From positions 1-64,000 of the forward strand of contig JAKFUF010000132.1 of NCBI GenBank assembly GCA_021732845.1: DNA of 64,000 nt. Reading direction: 5' to 3'. Position numbers and translations under genes: made by a program. The notes beneath the pieces were generated by a model, which ran no database searches, was not told the DNA's origin, and saw only the letters and a list, made by a program, of their open reading frames with translations. This document shows, piece by piece, positions 63,444 to 64,000 of this stretch (the stretch's first letter is position 1; each line of letters begins with the position of its first letter). This DNA is from Planctomycetaceae bacterium. Lineage in GTDB: Bacteria; Planctomycetota; Planctomycetia; Planctomycetales; Planctomycetaceae.

Positions 63444-64000
63444 TCAGATGGACTCATTGGGCGGTCGCGGCAGGTTCTTCAACTGCTCCTCGAAGTCAGC
63501 GGGCAGTGTGCCGCGTTGTTCCTCCGTGGTCCCTGGCCGAATGCGAACTCTGAACCGCTGAGCCACCGATGCTCCCCAACTCCCCTGCTGGATCTGCCGG
63601 AAGAGATCCACTTCCTGGACCAGGAGGGAGGCAAAGAGATAAATCTGTGGTGAAGGTATGTCATTCAAGACTTGCTGCGAGAAAACCGGCACTCCGCTGA
63701 GAATGACCTTGTCATCCAACAGGAAGTCGAGGTGATCGGATGCCGTGAGAGTGGGAACTTTTCTGCCTTGATAAGCCACAGAGATCAACGCCATGGGAAC
63801 GGCTTCTGCAGAAAATGTGCTCAAAAACTGGACATTCTCCAACTCCCGTGGCGAAACTTCGACCTTCCAGATATTCGGCGCGGGCCACTGGGCCTTGAAT
63901 AGATTGTCGTCGATCTGGATTTCGTGCGAGCCAGCCAATCTGATGGGTGCTGCAGCGGAGGGGCCGTTTGTGCTGTCGAAGTATAGGGTGGACAGCGCCA
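63444..64000 (-). CDS. Third paralog of the tandem family (5' end outside window)
   Basis: The frame is open from the window edge to a stop at 63444. The C-terminal motif EEQRGTLPADFEEQL is the same as in the 587-residue protein, and DHLDFLLDDKVILSGVPVFS matches its RLDILLDREVVLANVPLF. 21 bases separate its stop from the first candidate start of the next gene, so the two are cotranscribed. N-terminus unknown. Confidence 0.85.
   Translation of the reverse strand, partial: ALSTLYFDSTNGPSAAAPIRLAGSHEIQIDDNLFKAQWPAPNIWKVEVSPRELENVQFLSTFSAEAVPMALISVAYQGRKVPTLTASDHLDFLLDDKVILSGVPVFSQQVLNDIPSPQIYLFASLLVQEVDLFRQIQQGSWGASVAQRFRVRIRPGTTEEQRGTLPADFEEQLKNLPRPPNESI

Larger units (their letters stand above)
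3990..63566. repeat. Over-represented octamer GTGGCTCA/TGAGCCAC (25 sites)
   Basis: Exact sites by reading: 3990, 5426, 6178, 6632, 6951, 7129, 10403, 10501, 14351, 15231, 15536, 16715, 18266, 27341, 27752, 27962, 30589, 31380, 38419, 41443, 43309, 45054, 45574, 58381, 63559. The span is given for convenience; the sites are dispersed, not tandem. Confidence 0.75.

Overview
The window reads as high-GC chromosomal DNA of a planctomycete (phylum Planctomycetota). The evidence is the paired planctomycete cytochrome proteins (PSCyt1/DUF1549/DUF1553 and the large dehydrogenase/HEAT/heme protein), the DUF58-BatA-DUF4175-vWA cluster, N-terminal ERLEDR[IV]AP motifs on small proteins, many secreted proteins of unknown function, and frequent GTG/TTG starts. 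I saw no rRNA, tRNA or CRISPR array. Genus cannot be fixed from the sequence alone.

Layout. 1-2.2 kb: a truncated secreted protein, a Gly-rich BON-type secreted protein and a YfcE-like phosphoesterase. 2.2-2.4 kb: two hairpin repeats. 2.4-12.5 kb: a tightly coupled operon (DUF58, BatA-like vWA, DUF4175-like giant protein, second vWA-like protein, small membrane protein), all joined by short or overlapping junctions. 12.7-18.3 kb: a small DUF4345-like membrane protein, an MsbA-type ABC exporter, a large secreted protein and a small lipoprotein. 18.3-31.6 kb: a secreted protein with in-frame palindromic repeats, a sialidase, two divergent planctomycete cytochrome-type proteins, an OprO/P porin, and a lipid gene pair (CDP-alcohol phosphatidyltransferase plus SEC59/DGK-like kinase). 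32-39.6 kb: glutaminyl cyclase, glutaryl-CoA-dehydrogenase-like enzyme, sugar-binding lipoprotein, esterase and GT-C glycosyltransferase.

39.8-45.3 kb holds a putative secretion system. A TolC-family outer-membrane protein converges, 3 bp apart, on one polypeptide that joins a PqqD-like (RRE) domain, an M50 site-2 protease and an HlyD adaptor. Beside it are two small divergent genes that both begin with ERLEDR[IV]AP; one encodes a Lys/Gly/Ser/His/Cys repeat protein. I propose that the fusion protein recognises and exports such LEDR-leader proteins.

46.3-47.6 kb is a scar: the N-terminus of a Ser/Thr kinase abuts a WYL regulator that has lost its HTH. 48.3-56.4 kb is the other main discovery: eight imperfect palindromes with integron attC architecture separate seven co-oriented (minus-strand) genes and one ORF-less unit, with start codons typically 10-50 bp after one attC and stops just before the next. 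No integrase is visible, so this is a CALIN (cassette array lacking an integrase). Its cargo includes two unusually large secreted putative glycoside hydrolases.

56.4-64 kb returns to housekeeping: a transglutaminase-like protein, MiaB, a small membrane protein, palindromic repeats, EF-P, and a tandem family of three paralogous membrane proteins of which one is internally deleted and one runs off the window. Across the window the octamer GTGGCTCA/TGAGCCAC occurs 25 times, roughly tenfold over a simple base-composition expectation, and is absent from the cassette array.
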